In this document: positions 44,851 to 57,421 of the stretch, piece after piece | Numbering within the stretch: position 1 is the first letter of the stretch | Layout: every line of letters starts with the position of its first letter | NCBI RefSeq assembly: GCF_027409185.1 | Contig: NC_084472.1 | Coordinates: forward strand, 18,152,524 to 18,216,523 | DNA from: Cynocephalus volans | Lineage: Eukaryota; Chordata; Mammalia; Dermoptera; Cynocephalidae | Direction: 5' to 3' | DNA: 64,000 nucleotides | Made by a program: the position numbers and the translations under genes | The notes under the pieces: generated by a model | Told to the model about the DNA's origin: nothing | What the model saw: only the letters and a program-made list of their open reading frames with translations | Databases searched by the model: none

Positions 44851-47280
44851 CCCTTCTCTTTCTCATGGGAGTGTGGTGTGACCCACAGCAAACCTCTCTC
44901 CAAATAAATCCTCTCATCTCTAACTCTCTCTCTTATCCTCTCAGCCTCTTAGCTATAGGCCAGCCAAGGGTCCCAAAACATGTCCTTGCCCATGTGCTTT
45001 AAAAATCCTGTTTTGGAATGTGGATGTGGTATACTTGTCTTGGCACTGTAGCTGAAATGAAACAGAAATTGTGTCATTTTATTATCTTGTTACAATAAGT
45101 TGTGTGATGTGCATCCTCTTCACCATTTCCAGGAGATCTCAGTGAAACATCCATTTGTTGTCATGGACTTCCATCTCTTTTGAAGATGGTACTGAGTGTG
45201 GTCTTAATGTGAGTATGGTTAGATTGCCCCATCTGGGTGGTTTTTGGTGCAATAATGATCAAAATACTCAAGCTAACATGTAGTATCTGGTAACAATGTG
45301 GACCAAGTGACTACCTTATAAATGAGCCAAAAGTATACCCTTACAATGACACGAAACTGATGGACTTAGGGTATAGGGGCCAATATCAATCTGGTAGAAG
45401 ATGTGATGGTTCTTGAACTATTTCATTGAAACAAACTGTAAGCCAAGTGAAGACCATCATTAGAGCTTGGTGAGGGTGCAGTGGGTTGGAGAGAAATGTA
45501 TGTTCTAGAATGGATATTTCAGATGGAAATCGAGGCATGTTATATGGGAGAAAATCTTTAAAAATCTCTCCTGAAATCTGGGTGTGTTTAAACCAGCCCT
45601 AAAAGATGCAATTTTTTTCAGAAAGTATAGTCTTTTCTGGGAGGGAAGAGGAAGAATATGACAGCCCCAGATCACACATTAGCTGCTGGGAGAAGATTCC
45701 CTAGATGGTAAATGGCTGTTATAGGCCTGGCAATCAAGTTGGGGTTATGATGACTTGTCTATGTCACATGCTGCCAGAAACCACAGAAATCCACTGGAAG
45801 TATAGAGCCAGGGATGGGAAAGTAAGAAAGATTTTGAGTTGTGTTAGATTATTTCAGTGAAATGTTATAAGTGTGGTAGATCTTAGAGACGGAGAAGTAA
45901 CAGAGATGCACAGTGTTACACTTCTCACTGTGTAACAGAGACACAAAAAGATTACTCAAAGCAACATGAATGCTATGAGAAGCCCGAAGGGACTGCACCT
46001 CAGCAACTCCTTTGTTAGAAGGAGAAACTGGGTACAGCCCCAAGTTGGTTTTTGCTTCAGTTTTTATTGTAAAGACAAGGAAATTACAGGAAAAAAAAAA
46101 AAAGACAGTTAATCAATCATAGTAAGAACATAAAGAATTGACTATGTAACAATCTTCATCCAAGCATGCATGGTTCAAAATAGTTTAAACAATATACCAT
46201 CAAAAGAGTCATAAATTTAAGCTATGTGACATGGAAAAGAAACAATAAGATAATCATTAAAGTGCCTGACTTCATGAGAAACTCAAAAAAACAGCTTAAA
46301 GCAAAATGTGGAACAACCCCCAAGTACTGACTAATTTAGCAGAACGTCCTTGGAAATCTCAACTCACATATTTTCCCATCATTTACGTTTTGGTGTCTTA
46401 AGGGTTATTGCCCTCAGAACAATCCTTGTTTTCTTCAGTTCTTTTGTTCACATTAAAGGCTTTAGACCTGTGTGAGTTTCCTTCTCACAAAATTGTCCAA
46501 TGAACCCATTATATTAACAATAAGTGTATACAATCCCTTACCTAAACAGTGATTAGAATTGATTTGGTGGTCTCTTGCCCCCTAGCTGTAGGCTCTTGCT
46601 TCCTATCCTCGGACTTTTGTCCCATACGTGCATTACCTAAAAGCCCCATCTAATAATCAAATAGGAATCAAGATTTCTAACCCTCTACAGCAAAGAAACT
46701 TTGTACAGTTCGGCACTAGGAATTCTAACTGGACTCACTGCCAATTCACGTCTGTCTTTGCAATGGAATGCCTGAGGGCACTCAAAAGGGTACATGGTAA
46801 CCTTAGGAGGTGCTAGAATTTGTATGTCGAGTGTCTGACTACATGCCAACAGGAAGGGAGAGGTTGCTCTGTCAAGTCTTCCTAGGAACAAAACAAACAA
46901 AACAAAATGAACCTAAGATTTCACTGGAGTCTTGCTGTATAACTCAAGTTCTCACTCATGGTGAATCTAATTCAGGAGGAAAAAGGAAAAGAAGTGCTCT
47001 TTGCTGGTGGGGACCTGAGGTGCTGGTCCAAATTTGTGGAGATGATGCCAGTATGCCACAGCTCCCCAAAACAGATCCTGACGGGCAGGGTGTATGTGTG
47101 GGGTGACATTTTCCCTATGTCAGAGAAGAGTGCCTCCATGAGCCAACCTGGCACACGTGTCAGAGATTATTAGATGCCCCCTAATGTGCTTTCATTTCTA
47201 ACAAGTTTGGCCACAGAAATGTTTGCTGTGACTCCTCAGGCACTAACCCTTGGCACTTGTCAAACCTAAGCATGTTAGGA
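44851..47280. other. Unassigned 2.4 kb, probably decayed ERV
   Basis: No gene seen. 45945-46100 shares gattactcaaagc, gagaagccc and aattacagg in order with 51750-51910, suggesting two old copies of one LTR-like repeat in antisense. The remainder has no frame I can link to a family. Confidence 0.3.
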
Positions 47281-47289
47281 CAAATGCAA

Positions 47290-47470
47290 AATTGAGCCAA
47301 TATATGTACACATATTATTAACCTCTTTGTCTTACACATGAGGCAACTGGGGACCAGAGAAGTTAAGTGATTTGCTGAAGGTCACAGAATTAGTAAGCCT
47401 CAGTGCTGAGCTAGAACCCAAGTCTCCTAACTTCAGTGCTTATTTCATTCAACCACATTGCTTCTATTCA
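47290..47470 (-). repeat. MIR SINE
   Basis: acatgaggcaactggggacc, agagaagttaagtgatttgc, tgaaggtcacagaattagta and gaacccaagtctcctaactt: antisense MIR, well preserved. Confidence 0.8.
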
Positions 47471-48419
47471 AATGGCTGACACCCTCTAGAATGTCAGATA
47501 ATTTCCTCTCAGTCTGTTTCAGAATCCAAACAATTTCAGTTTAGGCATTGCATGATGTATTTCAACATAATCAGGAGGATTCATCTTCCAAAACTGTTTT
47601 TTCTTGAGCATTTATCCTGCTTCTTTGGCACTGGTATCCTCGCTTCCATTCTTAGACTGAGCGCTTTGGGTAGAGCTGACACCATGCCCAACTTAAGAGT
47701 AGACATGAAACCCAGGCCTATCATAACTTCTGAGTTTGATTTAAGGAAAGGTACATGACATGTTCAGAGTCAATGTTTCACCATGAGACTTTTGCTCATT
47801 GTTGGGAAAGAGGAGGAACCTCTTTTTGCTGAAAGGATGAGTGCAGCCACGTGCTTGAAGCCACTCTATAACTACAAAGGAAGCCAAGAAAGGGGAATGC
47901 AGAAATGAGAACTGAAGAAAATTTGAATACTGGAGACATTGTCTGAGCTCCTAAATCAATAAACACATTAATCTAAAACTTCCAGTTTTTTCAGTAATAC
48001 AATCTAATAAATTTCACCTTTTGGTTAAGCCAATTTGGTTTGAGTTTTCTGCCCTTTGAAATAAAAAGCTCCAAACTAATACAATATTGTTTTGATTGTT
48101 TAGATAAAATAATTTTAGAAAGGAAAACAATGGAAATCACTAGAGAATAAATTTAAGTAATATATTAACATATCTAATTATGAGTCAAGATTTTTAATTA
48201 GTTAGGACTGTTTTTAGCTTCAAGTTACCAAATGCCAATCTATAAACAATTTATTTATTTTTATTTTATTTTTTCTATTTTCCATCTATAAACAATTTAA
48301 ACAAGAAGGATAATTATTATCTCATATAAAAGAAGTCTAGAAGCAGAGAAGCAGGGAAATACCAGGGTTGGCTAACCCATCACTGCAATGATATCATTCA
48401 GAATTCAGAATCACTTCCA
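47471..48419. other. Intergenic, unassigned
   Basis: Nothing could be supported. Confidence 0.35.
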
Positions 48420-48430
48420 TCTGCCAGCCA

Positions 48431-48463
<33 letters not shown>
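48420..48463 (+). repeat. t-SINE tail remnant with long A run
   Basis: ctgccagccac followed by about 32 A residues matches the monomer 3' end ccagccacc-A(n), extremely 5'-truncated. Confidence 0.5.
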
Positions 48464-48468
<5 letters not shown>

Positions 48469-48584
48469 CCATGTAAAAGTTGGTGCATGGATTGGGAAAA
48501 TGTGGGATCCTGAAACTTAAATATTTGGGTGAACTCAGAAGAGTTGGAGAAATTTGAATTCCTAAGACCCCCTGAGATAATGAT

Positions 48585-49150
48585 GATGATTTTTTAAAAT
48601 TCTTATTTTGAAATAGTTTATGACTCACAATAAGTTGCAAAAATAGTACAGAGTTCCCATGTACCCTTTGCCCAGTTTCCTCCAATGATAATATCTTACA
48701 CAACCAAGGCACCTTGTAAAAACTAGGAAACTGACATTGGTATAATATTATTAACTTGGGCACAGACCTTATTCAGATTTCGCCAGTTTTTACATGCACA
48801 CCTTTTTTGTTTTTTGGTGCACAGTTCTATGAAGTTTTATATGTGTGGATTCAAGTAAGTATCAATCACCACAATCAGAATACAGAACTGTTCCCTCAGC
48901 ACAAAGAAACTCCTTTGTGTTACCCCTTAGTAGTCATATTTCTCCCAACTGTAACCTCTGGCAACCACTGATCTGTTCTCTATGGCTATTATTTTGTCAC
49001 TTGAAGGATGTTATATAATGTTATATAAATGGAATCATACAGTGTATAATCCTTTGCAAACATGCCCTTGAAATCCATCCAAGTTACTGCATGCATTAAT
49101 AGTTTGTTATTTTTTATTGTAGAGTAGTATAGTAGGGAGTATTCCACTCC
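48585..49150 (-). mobile_element. Old L1 3' UTR (L1M-like)
   Basis: aagttgcaaaaatagtacag, agttcccatgtaccctttgc, cacagttctatgaagtttta, and ataaatggaatcatacagtg: antisense. Confidence 0.7.
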
Positions 49151-49156
49151 TCCAAC

Positions 49157-49266
49157 CTTTTTTTTTGGTGTGTGTGTGTGTGTGTCTGGCTGGTGTGGGG
49201 ATCTGAACACTTGACCTTGATGTTATAACACTATGCTCTAACCAACTGAGCTAACAGGCCAGCCCA
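49157..49266 (-). repeat. t-SINE monomer
   Basis: Antisense monomer with a (GT)n expansion (49170-49184) at its tail junction, then ggctggtgtggggatctgaa to gagctaacaggccagccc. Confidence 0.8.
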
Positions 49267-49584
49267 CCACTGGGCTTTCTTTGCCAATCAAAATACTCCA
49301 TTTCCCAATGTCTGAGAAGATCAGCCTGTTTTTTCTTTGAAGTCCCTGTAGTAACTTCATCTGCAATCAAATGTTCTGCCATTGAGCTATATTCCCAAGT
49401 AGTAACTTCATCTGAAGCAGTTTCTTGTCTGACCTGGGAGAAGATAGATTATAACCCTAACCCCCTCAAATTGCAAAGTTTTGCAAATTTGTATTGTCAG
49501 AGACCTGAGAATATATGTGGGAATGGATTCTACAGGTGCTAGAGAAAAAAGAACAGAACTTAACAATGGACTCAGCTGAATTCA

Positions 49585-49684
49585 TTTATTTATTTATTTT
49601 TCAGTTGGCCTATACAGGGATCCGAATCCGTGACCCTGGTGTTTATAAGGCTGCGCTGTAACCAGCCGAGCTACCAGCCATCCT
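49585..49684 (-). repeat. t-SINE monomer
   Basis: (TTTA)n tail, cagttggcctatacagggat, ccgtgaccctggtgtttata to gagctaccagccatcc. Confidence 0.78.
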
Positions 49685-49792
49685 ATTTTTATTTTCTATC
49701 ATTTATTTATTTATTCATGTTTTCTTTTTGACTGAGCTGAATATAACAACATGGGAGCACTTAGAGTTTTCGGATAAAATGTGTAGCTCAAG

Positions 49793-49960
49793 GGGGCCGG
49801 CCTGTGGCTCACTTGGGAGAGTGGTGCTGATAACACCAAGGCCACGGGTTCGGATCCCTATATAGGGATGGCCGGTTAGCTCACTTGGGAGAGTGTGGTG
49901 CTGACAACAGCAAGTTAAGGGTTAAGATCCCCTTACTGGTCACCTGAAAAAAAAAAAAAA
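49793..49960 (+). repeat. t-SINE dimer
   Basis: Sense dimer with gttcggatccctatataggg at the unit junction. Target duplication gtagctcaag (49783-49792, 49961-49970). Confidence 0.92.
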
Positions 49961-50407
49961 GTAGCTCAAGTAGCAGGTTGGTTGACTGAAAACTGGGCTT
50001 AAATGATGGCTTACTTTTAATAGGTTGAGATGCCAACACTTGCCTGGTATGACTTCAAGGAATGAACCCAAAAGCTTAGGGAGCAGAAAAAATTGTCCCA
50101 GAGAACACTCTTCTCACTTGGAATTTGAGGAATGCATTGATGAGAAGATCCCCAGTGTCTTAAAAAAGCTCATTGCTGGCTGCGATCTGCAGGCCAGGGA
50201 AGATGTTGGAAGATTTCACCACTGAGATGGATGTCTTGATTTCATTCCAGAGGAACAGAGTGCAGGTTTTAGTGCTTAACTACCAGAGACAAGGTGAATG
50301 CAGTTATTAAAATGGGCAAAAGGAAAGAAAATAAATTAAAATGGGCAAAAGGGTCAGAGTGGCAATCATAATGTTTTAATACACATAGATATTTGGCAGT
50401 GACTATT

Positions 50408-50511
50408 TTTTAAAAATTTTTTTTATTTTGGGCTGGCCAGTACAGGGATCCAAACCCTTGACCTTTGTGTTACAAGGCTGCACACTAACCAACTGAGCTA
50501 ACCAGCCAGCC
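50408..50511 (-). repeat. t-SINE monomer
   Basis: attttgggctggccagtaca to aaccaactgagctaaccagc. Flanks are similar but too diverged to call a clean duplication. Confidence 0.8.
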
Positions 50512-51097
50512 CCTAGTGGTGGTTATTAATCACAGTGAATTAAATAGGTGGGCACCTTACTCAAGTAATTTTTGATCTGTACAATCAGAAAACTCTAGCT
50601 CTGGTAAGCAGAGATCTGACTTGAGTCAGCGCAGTGAAGAGTCATGGCCTTTCATCCAGTGTGTGGACATAAGCCATTTCACAGGTCCTTGAGGAAGGCC
50701 CTGAGACATAGCCAAACTTTTTTCCTATAATTCTTTATCCCCCTTTCTCCCTCCCCAAAAGGGATCAGCAGCTACTTTGCAGAGAGAGTGGGCCCTGGGA
50801 AAAGGGAAATTTCCCTTTCTTGGAATTCCTATATATTGGCCAATCTGGATGAGTATGCTAGTCCCACTGGTACCCCAGAATCCACTGGAGTCGATTGGTC
50901 AGAGTGGTAGCATATGGAGGTCATGTGGCTATTTCAGTTTTGGCTCCAGTACATTACAGTGATTCCGGGGAACTAACCATGGTTACTTCCCTAGTGTTTG
51001 AATGTATAGTTGGAATAGACCTATTTGGCCACTGGAAGAATATACGCATTGGCTCCCTAATCCGTGGAGTGAGATATTGTATAAGAAAATCCAAATA

Positions 51098-51269
51098 TGG
51101 CTAGACTGTGGCTCACTTGGGAGAGTGTGGTGCTGATAACACCAAGGCCATGGGTTCGGATCCTATATAGAGATGGCCGGTTAGCTCACTTGGGAGAGCG
51201 TGGTGCTGACAACACCAAGTCAAGGGTTAAGATCCCCTTACTGGTCATCTTTTAAAAAAAAGAAAAAAA
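51098..51269 (+). repeat. t-SINE dimer
   Basis: Sense dimer. Target duplication aagaaaatccaaata (51083-51097, 51270-51284). Head is diverged (tggctagactgtgg). Confidence 0.9.
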
Positions 51270-51734
51270 AAGAAAATCCAAATAGAAGCCTTGTAACTGC
51301 CCTTTCCTACCAAAAGAGCAATCCAAAAGCAATACCACATCCTGGGAGAATTACAGAGAGTGCAGATATCAAGTGAAAAATGCACGGACAGTGATTCCTA
51401 TCACCTCTCTATTTAACGTACCTATTTAGCCTACTGAGGAAGATGGGTCCTGAGCATTATTGTAAACTTTGTCAGGTGGTGACTCAATTGCAGCTGCTGT
51501 TCTAGATGTGGCCACTTTACTGGAGCAAATCAATATGCAGCTCCAGCTATTGCAGGTGTTGATCTAGCAAATTGTTTTTTCTCAGTATTGCTTGATGATA
51601 CCATCACAAGCACATTGCTTTTGCCTGGCAGTGACAGAAGCATACCTTTAATGTCTTTCTTCAGGACTAAGTCAAGTCTACTGTTACTTTGTGTTGCTTC
51701 GCTCCCCATGGATTTGTCACACCACTTCCCCTGG

Positions 51735-52305
51735 GTGACGGAGATGCAAAGGATTACTCAAAGCCCATCTCTTCTGAGCAGTGAGAAGCCCCGAAGTGGT
51801 TAACTTCCCTGGGACCCTCCAGCAAGAGGCAACCCTTCCTCGGGAAATTAACGCTGAATTGGGGTTCTCTTCCTGCATTTATTTTCCAGACCAGGAAGTT
51901 ACAGGAAGAGAACAAAGGTGGGGTTATAGTTTAACAGTATGGGCTGGTAACTTTCAGTGAAACAAGCCAGATGACACTCCAGTAAACAATTAAGTGATCT
52001 TATCAACACAAGCTTGATCTTAGCAAACATTCCTTCTTATAGCAATTTCTGAGTATCTTTACATAACAATCAGTAACTAGTCTGTCTTTGAGCCAGCAAC
52101 CTGCTGTGCCACAATTCTTATCTTGCAACAGAGACTTATAGCCTAAGGAAAATTTCCTGTCCTTGCAAGGTCAATATTTGAAACTGCAAGTCTTTGGAAA
52201 ACCAGGCCCTGTGAAGTACATATACTTTATAGTATATTCCACAGTCTACTGCTCTCTGTTATAATCTAGTTTGCAGAGTCCTCAATTTTTCACCATCTCA
52301 CAGGA
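51735..52305 (-). mobile_element. LTR-like insertion, unassigned
   Basis: It separates two pol-like blocks of the ERVL remnant and resembles 45945-46100. Ends are approximate; no internal coding sequence. Confidence 0.35.
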
Positions 52306-52635
52306 CATCACTTGGTCCATTACAGGGATGACATCATATTGATTTGATTTTGTGAGCCAGAGGGTCAAAAACTCTAGATGCCTTAGTAAGACACATGCAT
52401 GCCAGAGGATGGTAGTGAAACTCCAAGAAAATCTAGGTCTTATCATTTTGGTGCACTTGCTAGGAGTCTAGTGGCATGGGGCATATCAGAATATTCCCTC
52501 TGAAATAAAAGGCAAGTTACTGCACATTGCACCCTTAGCTGTTAAGAAAGAGGTAAAACACTTGGGCCTCTTTGGATTTTACAGGCAAGATATATCACAG
52601 TCATATTGCTCTGTCCCATAAACCAGTTTTGAGTA

Positions 52636-53039
52636 ATGTATTAGTCTGTTTTGTGTTACTATAACAGAATACCTGAGACTGGGTAATTTATAAAGAACAG
52701 AGGTTTATTTGGCTTACAATTCTGGGGCAGCTGCATCTGGTGTGGGCCTCAGGCTGCTTCTACTCATGTCGGGAAACAGGAGGCAGGTGGCAGGAACAAG
52801 CAGATCACATGGTGAGAGAAAGCAAGAGAGATAGAGGTGGGAGGTGCCAGGGGCTTTTAAACAACCAGCTCTCTCAGGAACTAATAGAGTGAGAACTCAC
52901 TAACCGCCCCCCAACCAGGGAGAGCATTAATCCATTCATGAGGGATATGCCCCCATGATCCAAACCACTACCAACACTGCCACATTGGGGATCAGATTTC
53001 CACATAAGTTTTGGGGGACAGTAACATCCAAACTCTATC
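52636..53039 (-). mobile_element. Solo LTR, MST-like
   Basis: tgtattagtctgttttgtgt, actgggtaatttataaagaa, ggcctcaggctgcttctact and a terminal catccaaactctat. The 5-bp duplication gagta (52631-52635, 53040-53044) fits a retroviral insertion. It lies in the ERVL remnant and is a close relative of 61238-61654. Confidence 0.85.
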
Positions 53040-53890
53040 GAGTAGCAAAAGAAGCAAGAGAAGACTCTGCAGCAGGCCCAGGCTGCAGAGTAAGCTTTCC
53101 TGCCACATGGGCCATATGAGCCAGCAGAGCCAATGCTGTTGAAGTATCTGGTTATAGATGGAGATATTATCTTCTGCTAAATGCTGATAGTAGAACCCCA
53201 GTGCAAAGCTCTGGGGTATTAGAGCAAAATTATAGCCTCTTTTGTCAATAATTACTTCCCCTTTGAGAACTAGCTTTCATTTGCTCCTGTGTTGTGGTTG
53301 AGGCTAAATGCCTGACCATGGAACGCCAGTGAGGTACATGCTTTGAACAGGTGACCAATACATGATGCTCCCATAGTCAGAATAGATAGGTGCAGGAATC
53401 AAGGGGCTGATGTGGCTCTTATTATTATACTATTAAATAACCACCTTGGGGAAATTTTTTTGATTCTCCTTTCCAAAACTTGGTTTTTACTGGTTTAAAA
53501 GACTGATTTCCCTAGTGAGGAATGTTCCCACCAAGGAATACCATAATATTTCCACTAAATTGAAAGTTGGAACTGTCACTTGAACATTTTGGGTTCCTCA
53601 TGTCACTGAACCAATGGGAAAAGGAGAGTTACTGTATTGACTAGATGATTTACTGTATTAGCTGAGTGATTGATTCCAGTTATCAAGTAGAAATGTGTTT
53701 CTTTCCATAAAAAAGTTTTAAAAAGTACTGTGTTTGATTGGTAAGGGACACGAAAATCAACTGCATTGTATACTGATAAATTAAAAAGTTTTTTAAAAAG
53801 TACTGTGTTTGGAATCTGGAGATTCTCTGGAGCACATTTTAGTACTGTTAATCTATATTCTAGTAAAATTCAATGATAGACTACATGTAT

Positions 53891-54455
53891 TAGTCAGGGT
53901 TCCTCAAAGAAAAAAAACCAAGAAGAGATATATATGTATATATACATATATAAATAGATATATATGTATAATATATAATAAAAAGATTTACTATAGGGAA
54001 TTGGCTCACAATTATAAGGAATTGGAAAAGTCCCAAGACCTTCAGTTGACAAGGTGGAGACTCAGGAGCGTCAATATTTAGTTACATTCTGAGTTCAAAG
54101 ACCTGTGAATCAGGATAGCTGATTGTGTAAGTTGTAGTTCAAAGCAAGCTTGAGACCCAAGCCAAGCTGATGTTTCAGTTTGAGTCTGAAGACCAAAAAA
54201 GACCGATATCCTAGCTCAAACAGTCAGGCAAGAGGAATTCCCTCTTACTTAGTCTTTTTGTTCTTTTTAGGTCTTCAACTGATTGGATAAGGCCCACCTA
54301 CATTATGGAGGGTAATCTACTTTACTCAGTTTACTGATCTGAATATTTATCTCATGCAAAGACATCCTCACAGATACACCCAGAATTATGTTTTACCAGT
54401 TGTCTGGGCACCTCCTAGTCCAGGCCAGTTGACAGGTAAAATTATCCATCACACA
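53891..54455 (-). mobile_element. Solo LTR, ERVL-class, unassigned subfamily
   Basis: gtattagtcagggttcctca, an AT-rich palindromic stretch (53927-53980), gaattccctcttacttagtc, gcccacctacattatggagg and cagatacacccagaattatg follow a common mammalian LTR in antisense. Confidence 0.65.
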
Positions 54456-54671
54456 ACAACAACTCACTAGAGACTAAGAAAAAAGCCCTTTAGGAATAAA
54501 GATTAGGATCACCTCTCAGGTGTGGGAATATGATCAGTTGACATTCTGGCTGAGGGAAAAGGGAATATGAGTCATATATGGGAAGGAGGGAGGTACAAAT
54601 ACCAGATATGGCCTTATGAGCAGTAATAGAAATGAGGATAGTAACAGCTATGCTTTTTTTCTTTTTATTCT

Positions 54672-55190
54672 TGTATTAGTTTCCTGGGGCTGCTATAACA
54701 AATTACCTCCAATATATGGTGCTCCCTATAGTCAGAATAGATAGGTTCAGGAATGAAGGGGTTGATGGTTGATTAAAACAAGAGAAATTTATTCTTTCAC
54801 AGTTCTGGAGGCTAGAAATAAAAAATTAAGGTGTCAGCAGGGCCATGCTCTCTTTGAAGGCTCTAGGAAAGAATCCTTCCTTGTCTTTTCTTAGCTTCTG
54901 GGTGGTTGCTGGCAATCCTTGGCATTTCTTATCATATAGCTGCATCATTCCAATCTTTGCCTCCATGATCACGTGGCTTTCTTTCTTGCATATCTGTGTG
55001 GTCAAATCTCCCTCTTCCTTCTCTTACAAGGACATCAGTCATTGGATAGGGTCCACTCTATGACAGTATGATCTCATTTTAACTTGATTATATCTTCAAG
55101 AGCTCTATTTTCAAATGAGGTCACATTCGTAGTTACTGGGGGTCAAGACTTCAACATATCTTTTTGGGGGACACCATTCAACCTGAAACA
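54672..55190 (-). mobile_element. Solo LTR, MLT1-like, with inserted patch
   Basis: Antisense MLT1 (cttgtattagtttcctgggg, ttctttcacagttctggagg, gtcaagacttcaacatatct). Bases 54714-54768 do not belong to the LTR and match 53362-53412. Confidence 0.7.
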
Positions 55191-55444
55191 TTTGTTATGT
55201 ATATAAAGCCAATTATTTTCCTCCTTTCCCTCTTCTCCCATTTTATATACGGAGTTTTGTTGGTTGTTCGAAACTTCTCTTTTTTCTTGGTAAGTCTAAC
55301 ATGAGTTCTGTTAATTTTATAATGCAGATTATAAACTATCCAGGTGAAATTGTGGCTGAACTAGAAGTGGAGTCAATATCTCCCGGGTATGGATATGATA
55401 ATAAACGTGGCTTTGTGCGTTCTCTTTTTGGGAAGAGACAGGGT

Positions 55445-55960
55445 GAAGGTATATTAGCCAAACAGAACAAATAGGATATGTACATAGATATATGAGAGGG
55501 GATTTATTAGAGTAATTGGATCACTTGATTATGAAGGCTCAGAAGTCCTGTGACAGTCTAGGCTGTCTGCAAACTGGAGACCCTGGGATGTCGGTAGCAT
55601 GGCTCAATCCATGTCCAGAAGCCTCAGAACCAGGGAAGCCGATGGTGTAATTTTCAGTCCAAGGCTAAAGGCCTGAGATGCTCTGGCCTAAGTCCTGGAA
55701 CCCAAAGGCTGAAGAGCCTGGAGTTCTGATGTACATGAACAGGAGAGAAGACTGCACCCCAGCTCCAGTGGGTAGAGATACATGTCTTTTCCTCTATTTT
55801 TGTTCTTTCTGGGCCCCCAGCAGATTGGGTGGCACCTGCCCATATTGAGGGCAGATCTCCCACAAATGGAATATTTGTATCTTGTTAGGCAGACACATGA
55901 TCTTATTTCCCTGTTATTTAGAAGTTTAGTATGGAAGAATGGTGAAAATGCTGCTGAATA
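55445..55960 (-). mobile_element. Solo LTR, ERVL-class, diverged
   Basis: gaacaaataggatatgtaca, aaccagggaagccgatggtg, cagattgggtggcacctgcc: same general family as 53891-54455 but more diverged. Confidence 0.5.
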
Positions 55961-56499
55961 CCTGAAAAGGTAGACTTTAAAAAAATTTATTTTTTGTAGG
56001 AGACTAATGGGAGACCTACTGGAGAGAGGAGAAGCCATTTTTTGTTTCCTGTTTCTGGTGGAGTCTCTGGCAGCTTCTCAGTTCCTACACAGGCAGGGCA
56101 GTTCCAGCAGCTGTAGCATCAGGGTGTACCCTGCACTCCTGGAGCTCTGACTTTGGCAGTGGTGGTGATAATGGTAGGCAACTTTGGGTTCCAAGTATTC
56201 TGTAGACTCAGTGTGAGTGTGGACTCCTTTCTTACTGCAAAACAGCAGCCATTTCAGCATCAGTACAAAATTGTTCCAGATGCCTCGATGGCACAGTGAT
56301 CATGCGTCCTAAGTAACACCATTTTCTCTTTTGCTCCTTTAGTCCTGGGAGGTGATGTTTTCTGGTAGTTATTAACCTCTTTTTGCTACTGCAGCCCTTC
56401 CAACACTTTTGCAAATAATTGGCTGTACTAAATTTCTTCCATTTGAATACTTAGAGTGATTTAGTTCACCCAAATGGGCACTAACTGGTATACTTTTCT

Positions 56500-56830
56500 T
56501 CTTTGGCACTCAGCTAGTCTACCTTTCTCCCTTTCAATTAGATGTGGCTGAATTCTAGATGATGGGATGAGACTGAGTGATATATGCCATCTTGGGGCCA
56601 AGATTTTTGAAAAATGAGTATAGGCCCCCTCTATACCCGCCCTTCCTTTAGCTAGACACAGATAACCTCAGGAGATGGTGGAACAACAGCATGAGTCCCT
56701 GAATCACCACATGGAGAGAAGCATTAGGTTATTATGTGATTGGGAAATAAAAGTTGTATCCGAGCCTTTATATGTCTTGGGGCCTATTTGTTACAGCAGA
56801 TGGTGTTACTCTAACTGATGAAGTTTCTCT
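56500..56830 (+). mobile_element. MLT1-like LTR 3' part
   Basis: gggaaataaaagttgtatcc (polyadenylation-like), cctatttgttacagcagatg and actctaactgatga resemble the sense MLT1 end. Confidence 0.45.
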
Positions 56831-57316
56831 CCAACTATTACACATTTTTATAGTCTGTAAAGCAGCCATAGTACCAGAATAGTAGGTGAACAGCAAAACT
56901 ACTTCATTTCTGCGGATTTATTTATTTTATCTTACCTATGTTTGGAGTAAAAGTTTTGTAAATTTTGAATGACCCTAAGTGTTTCTGAACAAATGAGCAG
57001 AAAAGCAAGCATATGCACAGAATGACTGGGTCCTGCTCAGCTTAAAAACCCATTACTAATCACCCACTCTGGTTTGAAATGTTTCCAATTTACACGTACA
57101 GAAATACAGTTCGCCCTTAATCTGTGTTATAATCTGTCCTATTCCCGCCCCCGTTAAAAAGGACTGAAACAATATGGAATCCCAAATTCACACTTAGTAC
57201 ACCTGTGAACACCAGAACTTGATGAAAGACTGGCGTACACGGTTTCAGCAGCTCAAGCCGCATCCCGATTCTCACTGCCTCCAGCTCCTCCTCCGGCCCC
57301 GCCCCTGTCTTCACAG

Positions 57317-57321
57317 CCAAT
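57317..57321 (+). promoter_or_regulatory. MIB1: CCAAT box
   Basis: cagccaatggg is a good NF-Y-type CCAAT context at the upstream edge of the island, about 90 bases before the NRF1 motif. Confidence 0.55.
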
Positions 57322-57409
57322 GGGCCGCCGCACCACCGAGAAGGAACTCTAGGGATCGCCCCTCCATCGCCTCAGACTGGGGTGGGCTTCCACCCCCTTT
57401 TCCGGATCG

Positions 57410-57421
57410 CGCGCATGCGCA
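57410..57421 (+). promoter_or_regulatory. MIB1: NRF1 site
   Basis: cgcgcatgcgca is a perfect palindromic NRF1 consensus. Such sites are common just upstream of TATA-less CpG-island starts, which places the likely MIB1 start soon after it. Confidence 0.65.

Larger units (their letters stand above)
50000..53640 (+). pseudogene. Decayed ERVL-type internal region (gag-pol remnants)
   Basis: The clearest landmark is the retroviral RT active-site sequence at 52312-52344, reading L-V-H-Y-R-D-D-I-I-L-I, where Arg replaces the usual residue in Y-x-D-D. Flanking sequence (gaagacacttgggcctctttg-like, 52540-52580) fits downstream RT. 50770-51080 and 51420-51730 give broken pol-like frames, and 50025-50230 may be gag. 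It is interrupted by t-SINEs, an LTR-like block and an MST LTR, with many stops. Non-functional; the ERVL class is inferred. Confidence 0.5.
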
